The notes: generated by a model not told the origin, from the letters alone. A DNA stretch of 16,130 nt from UBA6215 sp964484255 (GCA_964484255.1 CAZAEH010000029.1:1-16130), one strand, 5' to 3'. Shown: positions 1 through 8,433, numbered from the stretch's first letter. Made by a program: numbers and translations.

Positions 1-1792
1 GCATATCCGACTCATCATAATCGTCATCGTCATTCACCCAAAATACGCAGCCGGGCTCATTTTGTTCCACAGAATTATCATCGCCGCCGAGGATGCCGTC
101 GTTGTTGGAGTCAACGAGAATGTCTGCGAAAATTGTGTCTATATTATCAAGATGAAAATATTGACTCGTGTAACCGAATGCCGACGTTTGGATCCCTTTC
201 TCTCCCCCATACTTTGGGACTTGGAACTCCACCGGATAATCCGTATCAGGGGTAAAATCGTCTATAATAACATACCCGGACTGAGTGTACCTGTCGAGAG
301 AATTCATGGGAATTATCGGCTTGCCGTTCAACAAATAGCGCGATATCGCATTTGGGATATAGTAGTGAGAAGTCGAATAAAGAAACATCGGCGTGTACTC
401 GAACAACGTGCAGTTTTTAAGCACAAGTATAAACGGGACTTCTTTCAGAGGAGGGGTATGAAGGGTCAGCTTTGTACCTACGGAATAATGGCCGCGTACA
501 CCTATCAGAGTGCCATAGTTACTGGGCATTACAAAAGGGCAGTTATCTACATGATAAAAAGCCTTCATATCATCGAAATAATCATAGTGGTATGGATACG
601 TATAATGATCTTCATCACGGTAGGCTTTTTCCGGATAAACCCACCCGGAATAAGGCGGGTCATAGAATAGATCTTTATTATAGGACTGCGTATTCCTCAC
701 AGCCAGACTGAAAGTTGTGCCATCGTCATACTTATATTCGTTCTCTCCGTAGGTGTTCGCCTTCACGAACATCTGGTAATAATAAAATGCGTGGTCAAAG
801 GTATTGGTCCTGCCGAAATCGTCCTTTACGCAAAATCTCAAAATATTCTTTCCTGAGTGAGTATTCGGGTCTGTGTCCATTATTATATATTCGGAGGAAT
901 TCGAAGCGATTCCCTTTCTGCGGGCTTCGCCTGGCGAGACAAGCGTGGGACCTGTAAATGTCCCCGATGAGGAGAACAAGGTGCAGGGCAGTCCGTTAAC
1001 GCTTATGTAAGATACATTAGCTGAGGTATCGTAGCTACCGCCTATTTTTACGGAATTTTCGGTTACAACTTGTTTATAATAAGGGGAAGATAACGCGATG
1101 GCTGTATCGTTATACGATGAAACGTCACCTTCGGAAAGAACCGCCGAAGACAAAGATGACGAAAGCGCAGCTACCGCAGGCTCGGAAGATTCCGATGATG
1201 CGGTTGAAGAGGGATCAGATAGAACAACGCTTTTATAGACGGTTACGGGAGAAGGCGTTGTAATAAGGCCCCCAGCAACCGCAGTTGAAGGGTTTTCAGA
1301 TTCTTCGGGAGCATAAATAATAGCCGCAACCGGTTCAGATTCGGGATCGGTTTCTTCGGGAACAGGTTCATCCGCCGGAACTCCGCTCTCTTCCTGCGCG
1401 TCTTCATGAGATCCTTCCTCGCGGGTATCCTTGCTTTCTTCCTCGGGAGGTTTATTGCGGTAAAGCGCATACAAATAATTCTTTGGATCCCCTGAAATAC
1501 TTTTAACTTTTATAACAAAAACATTTCTGCCTAAAGCAAGGGGGATTCCGGAAACGCTGAAAACGCCGTTATCAAGGACAGCTTCATTATTATCTACATA
1601 GATAGAAACGATTTCACTATCAGGTGGAACAGAGACCACTATATCCACATAATCGTCATAGGTTATAGAAAAGTTGGGCGGGTTCGTAAAATCCAGGATA
1701 GTATGCGTCCCGGAAGCGGATAATAATGGTAAAGTGACGGGAAATATAACGAATAAAATACCCGCAAGGAGTATAGTGTAAAGTTTTTTCAT
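1..1792 (-). CDS. Large secreted Ig-like/EF-hand surface protein, N-terminal 597 codons (runs off left edge)
   Basis: The reading frame is open from an ATG at 1792 to the window edge, so only the N-terminal 597 residues are visible. It starts with a signal peptide (MKKLYTILLAGILFVIF, hydrophobic to about residue 27). Residues about 38-100 look like a bacterial Ig-like beta-sandwich (Val-x-Val strands, then a GRNVFVIKVKS strand). Residues about 113-230 are a low-complexity acidic/Ser/Pro/Glu linker. Residues about 238-330 look like a second Ig-like domain (SYISVNG, then GKNILRFCVKDDFGRTNT). A region rich in Tyr follows. Near the edge, residues 561-572 (DSNNDGILGGDD) fit an EF-hand/dockerin-type Ca-binding loop, followed by another Asp cluster. 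The protein is probably anchored or secreted outside the cell. It lies 40 bp downstream of the secretin gene, suggesting it is a T2SS client. I do not recognise a named family. In related large proteins, Ca-binding Asp-rich segments often precede RHS repeats, but none are visible here. There is no Shine-Dalgarno sequence before the ATG. Confidence 0.8.
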   Translation of the reverse strand, partial: MKKLYTILLAGILFVIFPVTLPLLSASGTHTILDFTNPPNFSITYDDYVDIVVSVPPDSEIVSIYVDNNEAVLDNGVFSVSGIPLALGRNVFVIKVKSISGDPKNYLYALYRNKPPEEESKDTREEGSHEDAQEESGVPADEPVPEETDPESEPVAAIIYAPEESENPSTAVAGGLITTPSPVTVYKSVVLSDPSSTASSESSEPAVAALSSSLSSAVLSEGDVSSYNDTAIALSSPYYKQVVTENSVKIGGSYDTSANVSYISVNGLPCTLFSSSGTFTGPTLVSPGEARRKGIASNSSEYIIMDTDPNTHSGKNILRFCVKDDFGRTNTFDHAFYYYQMFVKANTYGENEYKYDDGTTFSLAVRNTQSYNKDLFYDPPYSGWVYPEKAYRDEDHYTYPYHYDYFDDMKAFYHVDNCPFVMPSNYGTLIGVRGHYSVGTKLTLHTPPLKEVPFILVLKNCTLFEYTPMFLYSTSHYYIPNAISRYLLNGKPIIPMNSLDRYTQSGYVIIDDFTPDTDYPVEFQVPKYGGEKGIQTSAFGYTSQYFHLDNIDTIFADILVDSNNDGILGGDDNSVEQNEPGCVFWVNDDDDYDESDM

Positions 1793-1801
1793 CGTATATT
1801 A

Positions 1802-1810
1802 ATTATATCA
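1802..1810 (-). promoter_or_regulatory. Extended -10 promoter element (TGnTATAAT) just upstream of the surface-protein gene
   Basis: On the minus strand the 40-bp gap after the secretin contains TGATATAAT, an exact extended -10 motif. I see no good -35 hexamer 16-18 bp further upstream; the region is a run of A and T. Nine bases separate the -10 from the ATG at 1792, so a transcript would have a leader of about 0-3 nt. That agrees with the absence of a Shine-Dalgarno. The gene could also be read through from the secretin. Confidence 0.45.
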
Positions 1811-1832
1811 TATAAACGCAAAAAATTTTGAT

Positions 1833-3635
1833 TTATTCGAAAGATATGGGTATTTTTACGGATATGGCATGTTCCCGGAAATCATTGGGGAAATGTTCAA
1901 AAGGCTGGGACTCTATAACGCACCTTTCCGCCAATTCGGCTAAACTAGGGTCGGCATTATTCATTACAACCGGCTCATCTCTTAAAACACCATCAGGCCC
2001 TATGGAAAAGGCTACTACCACGTTACCCTTTGGCGCTTCATCTGAATGATACTTCACCGCTGTCTTTAAAATCTTGGTCCTGACCGATTGGTAATATAGA
2101 TCCTTGGCTTGGATATTCTTTCTGACGTTATCATAGTACTCTGAATAGGATTCTCTTTCCATCTGGGGAATTTTCTCGGCATACTCTCCGCTTATTACCG
2201 TAGGCGTAAGAAATATTACCAACTCGGTCTTCTTTTTCTCGTTTTGAGTTTTTCTGAAAGGCAGTCCCAAAACCGGGATATCTCCCAACAACGGTATCCT
2301 GTCCTCCGTTTTAACTATCCTGTCCTCGATAAGGCCTCCCATTACCAGCGTTACCCCATCCTTCACAGAAACACTCGTTTCCGCTTCCGATGTTTTAACT
2401 ATGGGTACCCCGTCGGGAGAAGCGGTTGTCTTTATCCTGCTCGAAACCGAACTGACTACAGGCCTTATCTTCATCGTGACAAAACCGTCTTTATTAATGC
2501 AAGGTGTTACATACAATTGGATGCCTACATCGACAAAATTCACCTGCTCGGCTGTCGTCACCGCTCCTGACGCCGGCGTAACGGTAGTGGCGGTAATATA
2601 CGCTTCCTTGGTCCCTACCATTATTTTCGCCTCCTGACCGTCCAAAGCGGTAATTCTCGGACTTGATATCAATTCCGTTTTTCCTATTTCCTTGAGAGCG
2701 TCTATAACGGCGTCAAATGTTCTAGATCTGTCGCCAAGTATGGCGCTTACGGTTATTTTACCTCCCGTTGTCAACCCGGCCGTCAATGTTTGCTCCGCCG
2801 TCAAATGCTTTAAAGCAAGTTTCCAGTCTATGCCCATAGTTAAGCTATCATCAAGCTCAACCTGAACTATTTTGGCATCGATAAGTACCTGGCGGTTTTT
2901 TTCATCGAAAGCATTTATCACTTTTTCCATTTCCGCTACTTTTTCAGGAAGGTCGGTTATAACAAGGGAATTGGTCCTCTCGTCAAAACGTACGGAACCA
3001 AGTCCTTTTGTCGACATGTCCTGTATCTTAGCGTTAAGTTTTTCACTTTTGGCATATTCAAGAGGAAATACTTTAGTTACCGTTTGAGAATCCACGACTG
3101 ATACCATCGCCTTCATTTGTTCCAATCTTTCCCCGCTATCCATCAATATCAAAGTATTCGATCCTTCATCAACAACCACCCTGCCTATCGCGGTCTTTAC
3201 CTGAGCAATGGATTTCGCGACATCAACCGCCCTGGCATATTTAAGCTTCACAACAACCAGTTCTTTCTTATCCTTAAAACGTTCACCGTACATCGACTCA
3301 TACTCGCGCCCGGTCATCACGCTCACGATATTATTATTTATATCATAGGCAAGATCGTTGGAAAGCAGAATGATCTCGAACGCATCCCACACATCGACAT
3401 CTTTAAGAAATATAGTGACCCTCCCGTTTACGCCTTTTGACGCGACAATATTCATGCCGCTTCTTTGTGATATGATCTTGAGGACATCTACTATGTCTAT
3501 GCCCTTCAAGTCGAGTGTTATTTTCTGCGACGCAATCGGAGATTGTGCCTGAGCAGGGCAAGTGAATACTGCAAGTAATACGGCCAAAATAATACCGGAA
3601 ATAATGCGTTTATTATAAAAAAGCCCGATATTCAT
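1833..3635 (-). CDS. gspD: T2SS outer-membrane secretin GspD with C-terminal TonB-like domain
   Basis: 600 residues; forms the outer-membrane exit channel of the type II secretion system. A signal peptide covers about 1-30 (cleavage after PAQA). Residues 38-110 form an N0/STN domain, and about 125-185 and 187-247 are two secretin N-type repeats. Residues about 251-480 are the secretin core, with the signature IPLLGDIPVLGLPFR at 447-461 and the terminal strand ELVIFLTPTVI. After a helical linker (about 485-512), residues 513-600 read as a TonB/TolA C-terminal domain: a strand GNVVVAFSIGPDGVL, a helix with SLAELAERCVIES, then QPFEHFPNDF and a closing IPISFE strand. This extra domain is unusual; classical GspD ends in a short S domain that binds a pilotin. 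The start is supported by AGGGG about 6 bp upstream, and the gene begins 12 bp after gspC. The family call is very secure; the tail domain call is good but based on pattern only. Confidence 0.95.
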   Translation of the reverse strand: MNIGLFYNKRIISGIILAVLLAVFTCPAQAQSPIASQKITLDLKGIDIVDVLKIISQRSGMNIVASKGVNGRVTIFLKDVDVWDAFEIILLSNDLAYDINNNIVSVMTGREYESMYGERFKDKKELVVVKLKYARAVDVAKSIAQVKTAIGRVVVDEGSNTLILMDSGERLEQMKAMVSVVDSQTVTKVFPLEYAKSEKLNAKIQDMSTKGLGSVRFDERTNSLVITDLPEKVAEMEKVINAFDEKNRQVLIDAKIVQVELDDSLTMGIDWKLALKHLTAEQTLTAGLTTGGKITVSAILGDRSRTFDAVIDALKEIGKTELISSPRITALDGQEAKIMVGTKEAYITATTVTPASGAVTTAEQVNFVDVGIQLYVTPCINKDGFVTMKIRPVVSSVSSRIKTTASPDGVPIVKTSEAETSVSVKDGVTLVMGGLIEDRIVKTEDRIPLLGDIPVLGLPFRKTQNEKKKTELVIFLTPTVISGEYAEKIPQMERESYSEYYDNVRKNIQAKDLYYQSVRTKILKTAVKYHSDEAPKGNVVVAFSIGPDGVLRDEPVVMNNADPSLAELAERCVIESQPFEHFPNDFREHAISVKIPISFE

Positions 3636-3647
3636 CTCGCACCCCTT

Positions 3648-4214
3648 TCATAGGGTAAGGTCGAATATTTCACCGTTAAGTTCGATTATCACTCTACCAG
3701 ATAAAATATCTCTTACAGTAATACCATTCATTGTCTGGCCCTTATTGAGGAAATATGTCTTTTGACTTTTAGAGTCCTCGATGACGGCCTGCGGGTCATC
3801 TCCCGCTATTATCCCTCTCAAAGAGATATCTTTTAATTTATCGGATGAGGATTCGCCTGATCTGCTATGTGATGAGGCTGCCTGAGGTTCAAATAGATCC
3901 CTTGATTCCGCGTAGGATATATCCGGATTTTGCCCGGACAATTTCTCCGTTTCGCCGGACGTATTGGGCTCCTCAGCTGGCCGAACCTTTACCGGATGAT
4001 GAGTATTTTCACCCTTGAATATTACAGTATCAACGAATAACGCTATGATCGCAACCGCCAGCAATATAAACAAAACCGTATTCAATCTTTTAGCAATATT
4101 CCTTTTTGTTATCCGATAAGCCTTGATAGAAGCGTCCCCCGCAGGCGCGGGCTTAGATTCGCCTTTTATCAGTTTTAGCAGCCTGTCTTCGGGAGACACC
4201 CGCTCCTCCGGCAT
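3648..4214 (-). CDS. gspC: GspC/PilP-like inner-membrane T2SS protein
   Basis: 188 residues from the ATG at 4214. The cytoplasmic N-terminus is basic, one membrane helix lies at about 45-66 (VLFILLAVAIIALFVDTVIF), then a flexible Glu/Ser/Pro periplasmic stretch (about 67-124). A small C-terminal beta domain (about 127-188: LKDISLRGIIAGDDPQAVIE, then YFLNKGQTMNGITV and VIIELNGEIFDL) matches the homology region of GspC and PilP that contacts the secretin N0 domain. There is no PDZ domain, which some GspC proteins have. The start overlaps the stop of the upstream ATPase in a TAATG, with GAGG 8 bp before it. An in-frame GTG at 4229 is possible but has no better ribosome binding site. The position just before gspD fits the C-D pairing. 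Identification is by topology and the HR-like domain; it could equally be called PilP-like. Confidence 0.8.
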   Translation of the reverse strand: MPEERVSPEDRLLKLIKGESKPAPAGDASIKAYRITKRNIAKRLNTVLFILLAVAIIALFVDTVIFKGENTHHPVKVRPAEEPNTSGETEKLSGQNPDISYAESRDLFEPQAASSHSRSGESSSDKLKDISLRGIIAGDDPQAVIEDSKSQKTYFLNKGQTMNGITVRDILSGRVIIELNGEIFDLTL

Positions 4215-5029
4215 TATTCTACCTCGCACTCTATTATTGATCTTACTACATCTTCTCTGACAATTTTATTTTCATCCATTACAAGCCTCTCTATGCAATC
4301 GTGGCATAGCATAGCGATCTTTCTTGGATAGCCTTGAGTTCTTTCGAATATAATCTTTATCGCCTCATCGGTGAACAAAGGCTCCGGACCGGAATAGCCG
4401 GCCTTTATAAGCCTGAATTCTATCAACTGTTTCGTTTCCAATTCATCTAAGGGATTGATCAGGTATTTGAGAGCTATCCTGTCCATGAAATTTCTTATCC
4501 TTCTCATGCGAGGTAAGAGCTCTATCTGAGACAATATCACAAGTTGAAGCAGTTTACACTCATTAGTTTCGTAATTCAGAAGCGTCCTTAGCAGCTCAAG
4601 CTGGTTTACATTGAGCTTTTGCCCTTCATCTATCAATAGTACTATGGTTTTATTTTCATCGACCCCTTTTCGGAAAAGATACTTTTCCAGCGCTTCCTTG
4701 TGATCAAACGTAGATCCGGATTCTATATTAATATTGAACATTTTTGAAAGCGAATGAAGAAATTGAAATTCGGTTTTATACGCAGGATCCAGTATCATAT
4801 GAAAAACATAATTTTCGTCATCTTTAAATGACTGAAGCAAGGTCCTAAGCAGTGTTGTCTTCCCGGTGCCGATATCCCCGAGTATAACACTTAAACCTCG
4901 CCTAAGCCTTATAGCTATTTCAAGACGTTTTAAAGCTGAATCATGAGATTGAGAATGGAAGAAAAAAGACGGGTCAGGACTGGTGGAAAAAGGTTCCTTC
5001 TCAAGGTTAAGAGTTCTGTAGTAGCTCAA
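4214..5029 (-). CDS. GspA/ExeA-like AAA ATPase (short form, ATPase domain only)
   Basis: About 271 residues. The N-terminus (SYYRTLNLEKEPFSTSPDP) is the hallmark of the ExeA/GspA family and of general secretion AAA ATPases. Walker A is GDIGTGKT (51-58), Walker B is IVLLIDE (129-135), and a sensor-like SQIEL is at 167-171; the C-terminus is helical. ExeA of Aeromonas has a transmembrane segment and a periplasmic peptidoglycan-binding domain after the ATPase, helping the secretin cross the cell wall. Both are absent here, so the role is probably cytoplasmic assembly energetics. I chose the TTG at 5029 because it puts the family motif at the N-terminus and lies downstream of the promoter at 5064-5093. 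GGGGG is 15 bp upstream, a long spacing. The ATG at 5080 would lie upstream of the predicted +1. The stop overlaps the gspC start. Confidence 0.85.
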   Translation of the reverse strand: MSYYRTLNLEKEPFSTSPDPSFFFHSQSHDSALKRLEIAIRLRRGLSVILGDIGTGKTTLLRTLLQSFKDDENYVFHMILDPAYKTEFQFLHSLSKMFNINIESGSTFDHKEALEKYLFRKGVDENKTIVLLIDEGQKLNVNQLELLRTLLNYETNECKLLQLVILSQIELLPRMRRIRNFMDRIALKYLINPLDELETKQLIEFRLIKAGYSGPEPLFTDEAIKIIFERTQGYPRKIAMLCHDCIERLVMDENKIVREDVVRSIIECEVE

Positions 5030-5063
5030 TTTATTATTAATTAACCCCCGCTCAATAATAAGA

Positions 5064-5093
5064 AGTATACATAAATACAAATACTTCCGTCAA
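5064..5093 (-). promoter_or_regulatory. Internal sigma70-type promoter ahead of the gspA-C-D block
   Basis: In the 78-bp gap after gspM, minus strand, TTGACG (5088-5093) and TATACT (5064-5069) are separated by 18 bp. Transcription would start near 5057 and give a leader of about 28 nt to the TTG at 5029. It would let the ATPase, GspC and secretin genes be expressed separately from the E-to-M block. This is the largest gap inside the T2SS cluster. No repressor site is evident. Confidence 0.6.
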
Positions 5094-5107
5094 GCTATAT
5101 GCCCCTT

Positions 5108-5641
5108 TTACCTTATTATAATCTTAGAAACCAAGATGCGGCATTTAATGAGGCTTGAACCGGATTGTTTTGCGCTAAGAGTCAGATTTTCTGCGGCCAT
5201 CATACTCGCAGAACTTTTGATCTTCCTTATGAAATTGAGTATCCCCGAAATATCGCCCTCGATCTCCATATCAGACCGCAGCTTAATATATATATCCGTT
5301 TCATCTTCGGAAGCAGGTTTAATTTCATAAATTGCGACGCCGGATAAATCAGCGATAGATTCTATCTCCGTAAGAAACTTTGCGATCTCTTCGTCTTTAG
5401 ACCCGGAAATCCCTGCATTTGAAGCGATCTTGTTGAATTTGTTTTTGATTATATCTTCTTTGTCGACCAATCTCTGGTATTTCTCAAGTTTGGCAATTGA
5501 AAACACATACTTATCATCAAGAACCGCTTTTGAGTCCAGCATAGGCTGTACGAGATACTTTTGTCCTCCCCATATAATAACAACGGAAATGGTAAGATAA
5601 AATAACATCTTTTCGCGTTTCGTCATATTGAGAATGTTCAT
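5108..5641 (-). CDS. gspM: GspM/PilO-like inner-membrane platform protein
   Basis: 177 residues. A short cytoplasmic tail is followed by one membrane helix at about 12-31 (MLFYLTISVVIIWGGQKYLV). A periplasmic helical coiled segment spans about 35-75 and a ferredoxin-like alpha/beta domain about 85-177 (IADLSGVAIYEIKPA, IYIKLRSDMEIEGD, GILNFIRKIKSSA, KCRILVSK). This topology and fold match GspM and PilO, which pair with GspL and PilN. Sequence similarity in this family is low, so the call leans on position and topology. The ATG at 5641 shares ATGA with the stop of gspL, implying translational coupling. Confidence 0.8.
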   Translation of the reverse strand: MNILNMTKREKMLFYLTISVVIIWGGQKYLVQPMLDSKAVLDDKYVFSIAKLEKYQRLVDKEDIIKNKFNKIASNAGISGSKDEEIAKFLTEIESIADLSGVAIYEIKPASEDETDIYIKLRSDMEIEGDISGILNFIRKIKSSASMMAAENLTLSAKQSGSSLIKCRILVSKIIIR

Positions 5642-7014
5642 TGTTTCGCGATTCCTGTATTGTTATCGATAGAGCAGGAAATCCCGTAGTCTACGCATTC
5701 CCGGTCTCCGGCCCTCCTCTTTGTCGCATATTCGACTTTGGCGTTCTGAAAGATTTTTGAATCCTCAATAGATTTTACATACTTGAACACCTCAGATAAT
5801 ACCTTAGCGCTGCCTTTTATCTCAATACTCTTACCGTCGAATTTATAAACATTGATACTGACAGATTGCGGGGTTATCCTGTAAATTTCACCAAGGGCAT
5901 CAAGCGCGATCTTATTCTTGTCTGATTGCATATCCTTGATATCCACAGCCGTCTTCATTCTTTCGAGCTTCTCCGCAACAGGGCCGATTTCTTTCAGCCT
6001 ATCCTGAACGGATAATAACATTGCTTCTTCGCGTTTAATCCTTCCGTTCAGCAATAACGAAAGAACTGCTATTATCGATATCGCCAATACAGCGGAAATG
6101 ACTTTTTCCCTATTCCCGGCTTTGGTCTTGCGGACATTCCTTATTTCATCGGACATCAAATCTACCCGGCACGGTCCGTGAACCGCCCCCATCAAAGCAG
6201 AGAAAGACAAGGAACCATCTCCCTCGTCTGAAACTTCCGTCTTAATGCCTGTCCCCTCTGAAAAAGCTCTGACGAAATCCGTTATCCCTGATGTGACCCC
6301 GGTAAAAACAGCCAGTTCGGGTTTAAAGCCCGGGATATCTTTCCCAAGCGCAAGCAGTGTTTTGCGCAGTTCGTTTCCCAGTTTTTCCTCTGAATAACCC
6401 TGCTCTTTAAAACCAAAGGTAAACCCTCTGGAATAAACGAATTTCCCGTCATGTATTGCGACTACCTCGGTATTATCTTCATCGCAATCTATCAGAATAA
6501 CCGAAGACCGGCTTCCGGCAAACCGGTTGAACAATCCGCATGAGCTCAATGTTACTTCAGATAAAACAAGGCCGGCCCCTTTTATAATTTCAACAGGACG
6601 CTCAACCATATCCTTGTGGCATATCACATGCATAACCTTCGTAAATCCGTCGGGAGCGGTTTCAATAGGAACCACACCGGATATGATATCTTCTTTAGAA
6701 TACGGGATCTGCCTGATAGCCTGAAGGACCGCCATCTCCCCCAATTCAACCGGATCGCGTGACGGTAAATTCAATATTTTCGTGGTAACATTCTGCCGCG
6801 GTATAACCAAGATCGTTTCATCAGGTTTAATGCCGTTGCTATTCAAAAAAGTTTTAATCTTTCTTCCCGCGTCTTGAGGGGTTTCCGCGGGGATTTCCAA
6901 ACTGAGCATGTCCTGTTTAGATATTACGGATTGCCCCTCAAAAGAACGTAATATCTTTAAGCGTCTGCCGCGTATTTCAAGTACGATTTTCGAATGTTTC
7001 CTAAAAACCGCCAT
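5638..7014 (-). CDS. gspL: GspL/PilM-PilN-like platform protein
   Basis: 458 residues from the ATG at 7014. Residues 1 to about 290 form a cytoplasmic actin-like (PilM/GspL) fold: LEIRGRRLKILRS near the start, LNLPSRDPVELGEMAVLQAI, a VILIDCDED strand at 172-180 (phosphate-loop-like), and LAVFTGVTSGI at 234-244. One membrane helix lies at about 304-323 (KVISAVLAISIIAVLSLLLN). The periplasmic part is a coiled stretch (about 326-375) and a PilN-like alpha/beta domain (SINVYKFDGKSIEIKGSAK). The protein recruits the GspE ATPase to the membrane platform. The start is preceded by GAGGGG 4 bp upstream and overlaps the gspK stop by 14 bp; a TTG at 7056 would extend it but lacks a ribosome binding site. 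Confidence 0.88.
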   Translation of the reverse strand: MAVFRKHSKIVLEIRGRRLKILRSFEGQSVISKQDMLSLEIPAETPQDAGRKIKTFLNSNGIKPDETILVIPRQNVTTKILNLPSRDPVELGEMAVLQAIRQIPYSKEDIISGVVPIETAPDGFTKVMHVICHKDMVERPVEIIKGAGLVLSEVTLSSCGLFNRFAGSRSSVILIDCDEDNTEVVAIHDGKFVYSRGFTFGFKEQGYSEEKLGNELRKTLLALGKDIPGFKPELAVFTGVTSGITDFVRAFSEGTGIKTEVSDEGDGSLSFSALMGAVHGPCRVDLMSDEIRNVRKTKAGNREKVISAVLAISIIAVLSLLLNGRIKREEAMLLSVQDRLKEIGPVAEKLERMKTAVDIKDMQSDKNKIALDALGEIYRITPQSVSINVYKFDGKSIEIKGSAKVLSEVFKYVKSIEDSKIFQNAKVEYATKRRAGDRECVDYGISCSIDNNTGIAKQ

Positions 7015-7840
7015 TTTGCCCCTCATTCCAGAATAATATATTTTTTTCAAAAACAACCGCCGTTATCTTTTCGCTCGCGCCCTTATCCGCCGAGTACCCA
7101 ATCGAGATCACCCTGAAACAGTCTGAACTATAGCCGACTAATTGCCTGTTTTCTTCCGGCAGCTTGCTCAAATAGTCAAAAAATAAAACATCGTTAAATT
7201 CAAGATCGTCATCGGTGCCTTTGACGCCGTCTTCTCCCGTACGGACATCTATAATATCCAAGGCATCGGACTCGTCAAAACCCAAAGCATACAGCACGGC
7301 CGCGCCGGCAGTATTAACATTGACCTTAGAAGCGTCGGATGCGGGATATACGGTTATATGGTCTCTTATCAAATTAAAAAGACGGGAGTCTATCCCATTA
7401 ACCAGCTTAAGTTCTTCAATAGCGTTATATTTTCCGTTTAGGTCCCGCCATTTCATGATATTTAATACCACGTCATCGGATGCATCTTCGGTACCGTCGA
7501 GATAAGCGATCAATCTGCCTATCGATTTATTAGAAGCGTTGTTAATATTCAGCTTGGATTTTTCATCTCTAATAAAATAGAACACGTTATTTTCAGGTTC
7601 CGAATAACTTAACGAAAAATTTCCGGCTTTTTCCCCTCCGCCCTGCCTGCAAATCACATCAATCGCTTTCTTCACTCCTGCCTTTGAAGCATAAAACGCT
7701 TGCGTGTTGTTACGGTTCAGACCCGTTAATTTTAACTCAAGCGCCATTCTCCCGCCTATTCCTATAGAAAGTATAGCCAAGACAGCCAATATCCACAAGG
7801 TGATTATCAGTACCGCGCCTTTATTCCTGCTCGAATTCAC
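7001..7840 (-). CDS. gspK: GspK minor pseudopilin
   Basis: 279 residues. The GTG start at 7840 is chosen because GGGAGG lies 7 bp upstream and the GTG overlaps the gspJ stop (GTGA); an ATG at 7975 lies deep inside gspJ. The prepilin-type leader has Gly8 then a hydrophobic helix (AVLIITLWILAVLAILSIGIG). As in other GspK proteins there is no Glu at mature position 5 (Ile here). The globular part contains the K-type helical insertion typical of the family (KLNINNASNKSIGRLIAYLDG, MKWRDLNGKYNAIEELKLVNG) with a helix-hairpin-helix feel. A GEDGVKGTDDD segment could bind calcium. GspK caps the pseudopilus tip with I and J. Confidence 0.93.
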   Translation of the reverse strand: MNSSRNKGAVLIITLWILAVLAILSIGIGGRMALELKLTGLNRNNTQAFYASKAGVKKAIDVICRQGGGEKAGNFSLSYSEPENNVFYFIRDEKSKLNINNASNKSIGRLIAYLDGTEDASDDVVLNIMKWRDLNGKYNAIEELKLVNGIDSRLFNLIRDHITVYPASDASKVNVNTAGAAVLYALGFDESDALDIIDVRTGEDGVKGTDDDLEFNDVLFFDYLSKLPEENRQLVGYSSDCFRVISIGYSADKGASEKITAVVFEKNILFWNEGQNGGF

Positions 7841-8433
7841 TCGCCGCCCTCCCTTAAGATTCCGGTAGGGATAATCACTATTTTCGACAATTCCAAACCC
7901 GCCGCAAAACCGCGAGGCTTCAAAGACAATTTGATACAGACTCCAAACGGCATTTCCCCATCGATCGATCTCCACGCATCACGCCATTCGATATCACCGT
8001 CATTATTATAAGAATACAAAAATTCCAGCCCCGATACGCCTTCTGCTATTGTGGAAACTTTACCATCTTCGCCGGAGACATACTGGGTGTAAGTTCTGCG
8101 AATACGTTCAATAACGCCGGTTCTTTTATTATACTCGTATTTTATACATGAAATATCACCTAAAGAACTGCAAAAAGAAACGGAATGCTCGTCTCCGTCA
8201 AAAGCTATAAGAGTAGACCTGGAGGCACATCTTAATTCACGGGACACCAACGTAAGCACATGACGGGCTTCCTGCCTAACAACACAACTGTCTTCGATCT
8301 TCCTCCACGAACGCACACCGACGCTGAAAGAGAGATAGATTGCCGCGGCAAGCATAACAAATATCGCCGAAGCGATCATTAGCTCGATAAAAGTAAAAGC
8401 GGAACGTGAGTGAATTTTCGTAATTTGTTTCAC
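7837..8433 (-). CDS. gspJ: GspJ minor pseudopilin
   Basis: 198 residues. The prepilin signal is SRSA|FTFIELMIASAIFVMLAAAIYL, with Ala rather than Gly before the cleavage site and the conserved Glu at mature +5. The rest is a C-terminal beta-rich domain; the segments VRQEARHVLTLVSRELRCAS, ISCIKYEYNKRTGVIERI and GVSGLEFLYSYNNDG are GspJ-like. It assembles with I and K at the pseudopilus tip. The GTG start at 8433 shares GTGA with the gspI stop, and no strong Shine-Dalgarno is visible, so expression likely depends on coupling. Confidence 0.93.
   Translation of the reverse strand: MKQITKIHSRSAFTFIELMIASAIFVMLAAAIYLSFSVGVRSWRKIEDSCVVRQEARHVLTLVSRELRCASRSTLIAFDGDEHSVSFCSSLGDISCIKYEYNKRTGVIERIRRTYTQYVSGEDGKVSTIAEGVSGLEFLYSYNNDGDIEWRDAWRSIDGEMPFGVCIKLSLKPRGFAAGLELSKIVIIPTGILREGGE

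Noticed and set aside
62..670. Long plus-strand open frame of about 200 codons
   Set aside because: It is antisense to the continuous minus-strand surface-protein frame that has a signal peptide and domain structure; the plus translation is rich in Ile/Arg and has no recognisable domain.
1815..1832. Possible intrinsic terminator after the secretin (CAAAA/TTTTG inverted repeat)
   Set aside because: The stem is only five AT-rich pairs with a two-base loop; too weak to call.
5029..5080. ATG at 5080 as start of the GspA-like ATPase
   Set aside because: It overlaps the promoter -10 region and would lie upstream of the predicted transcript start; the family motif begins at the TTG at 5029. It cannot be fully excluded if the gene is read through from gspM.
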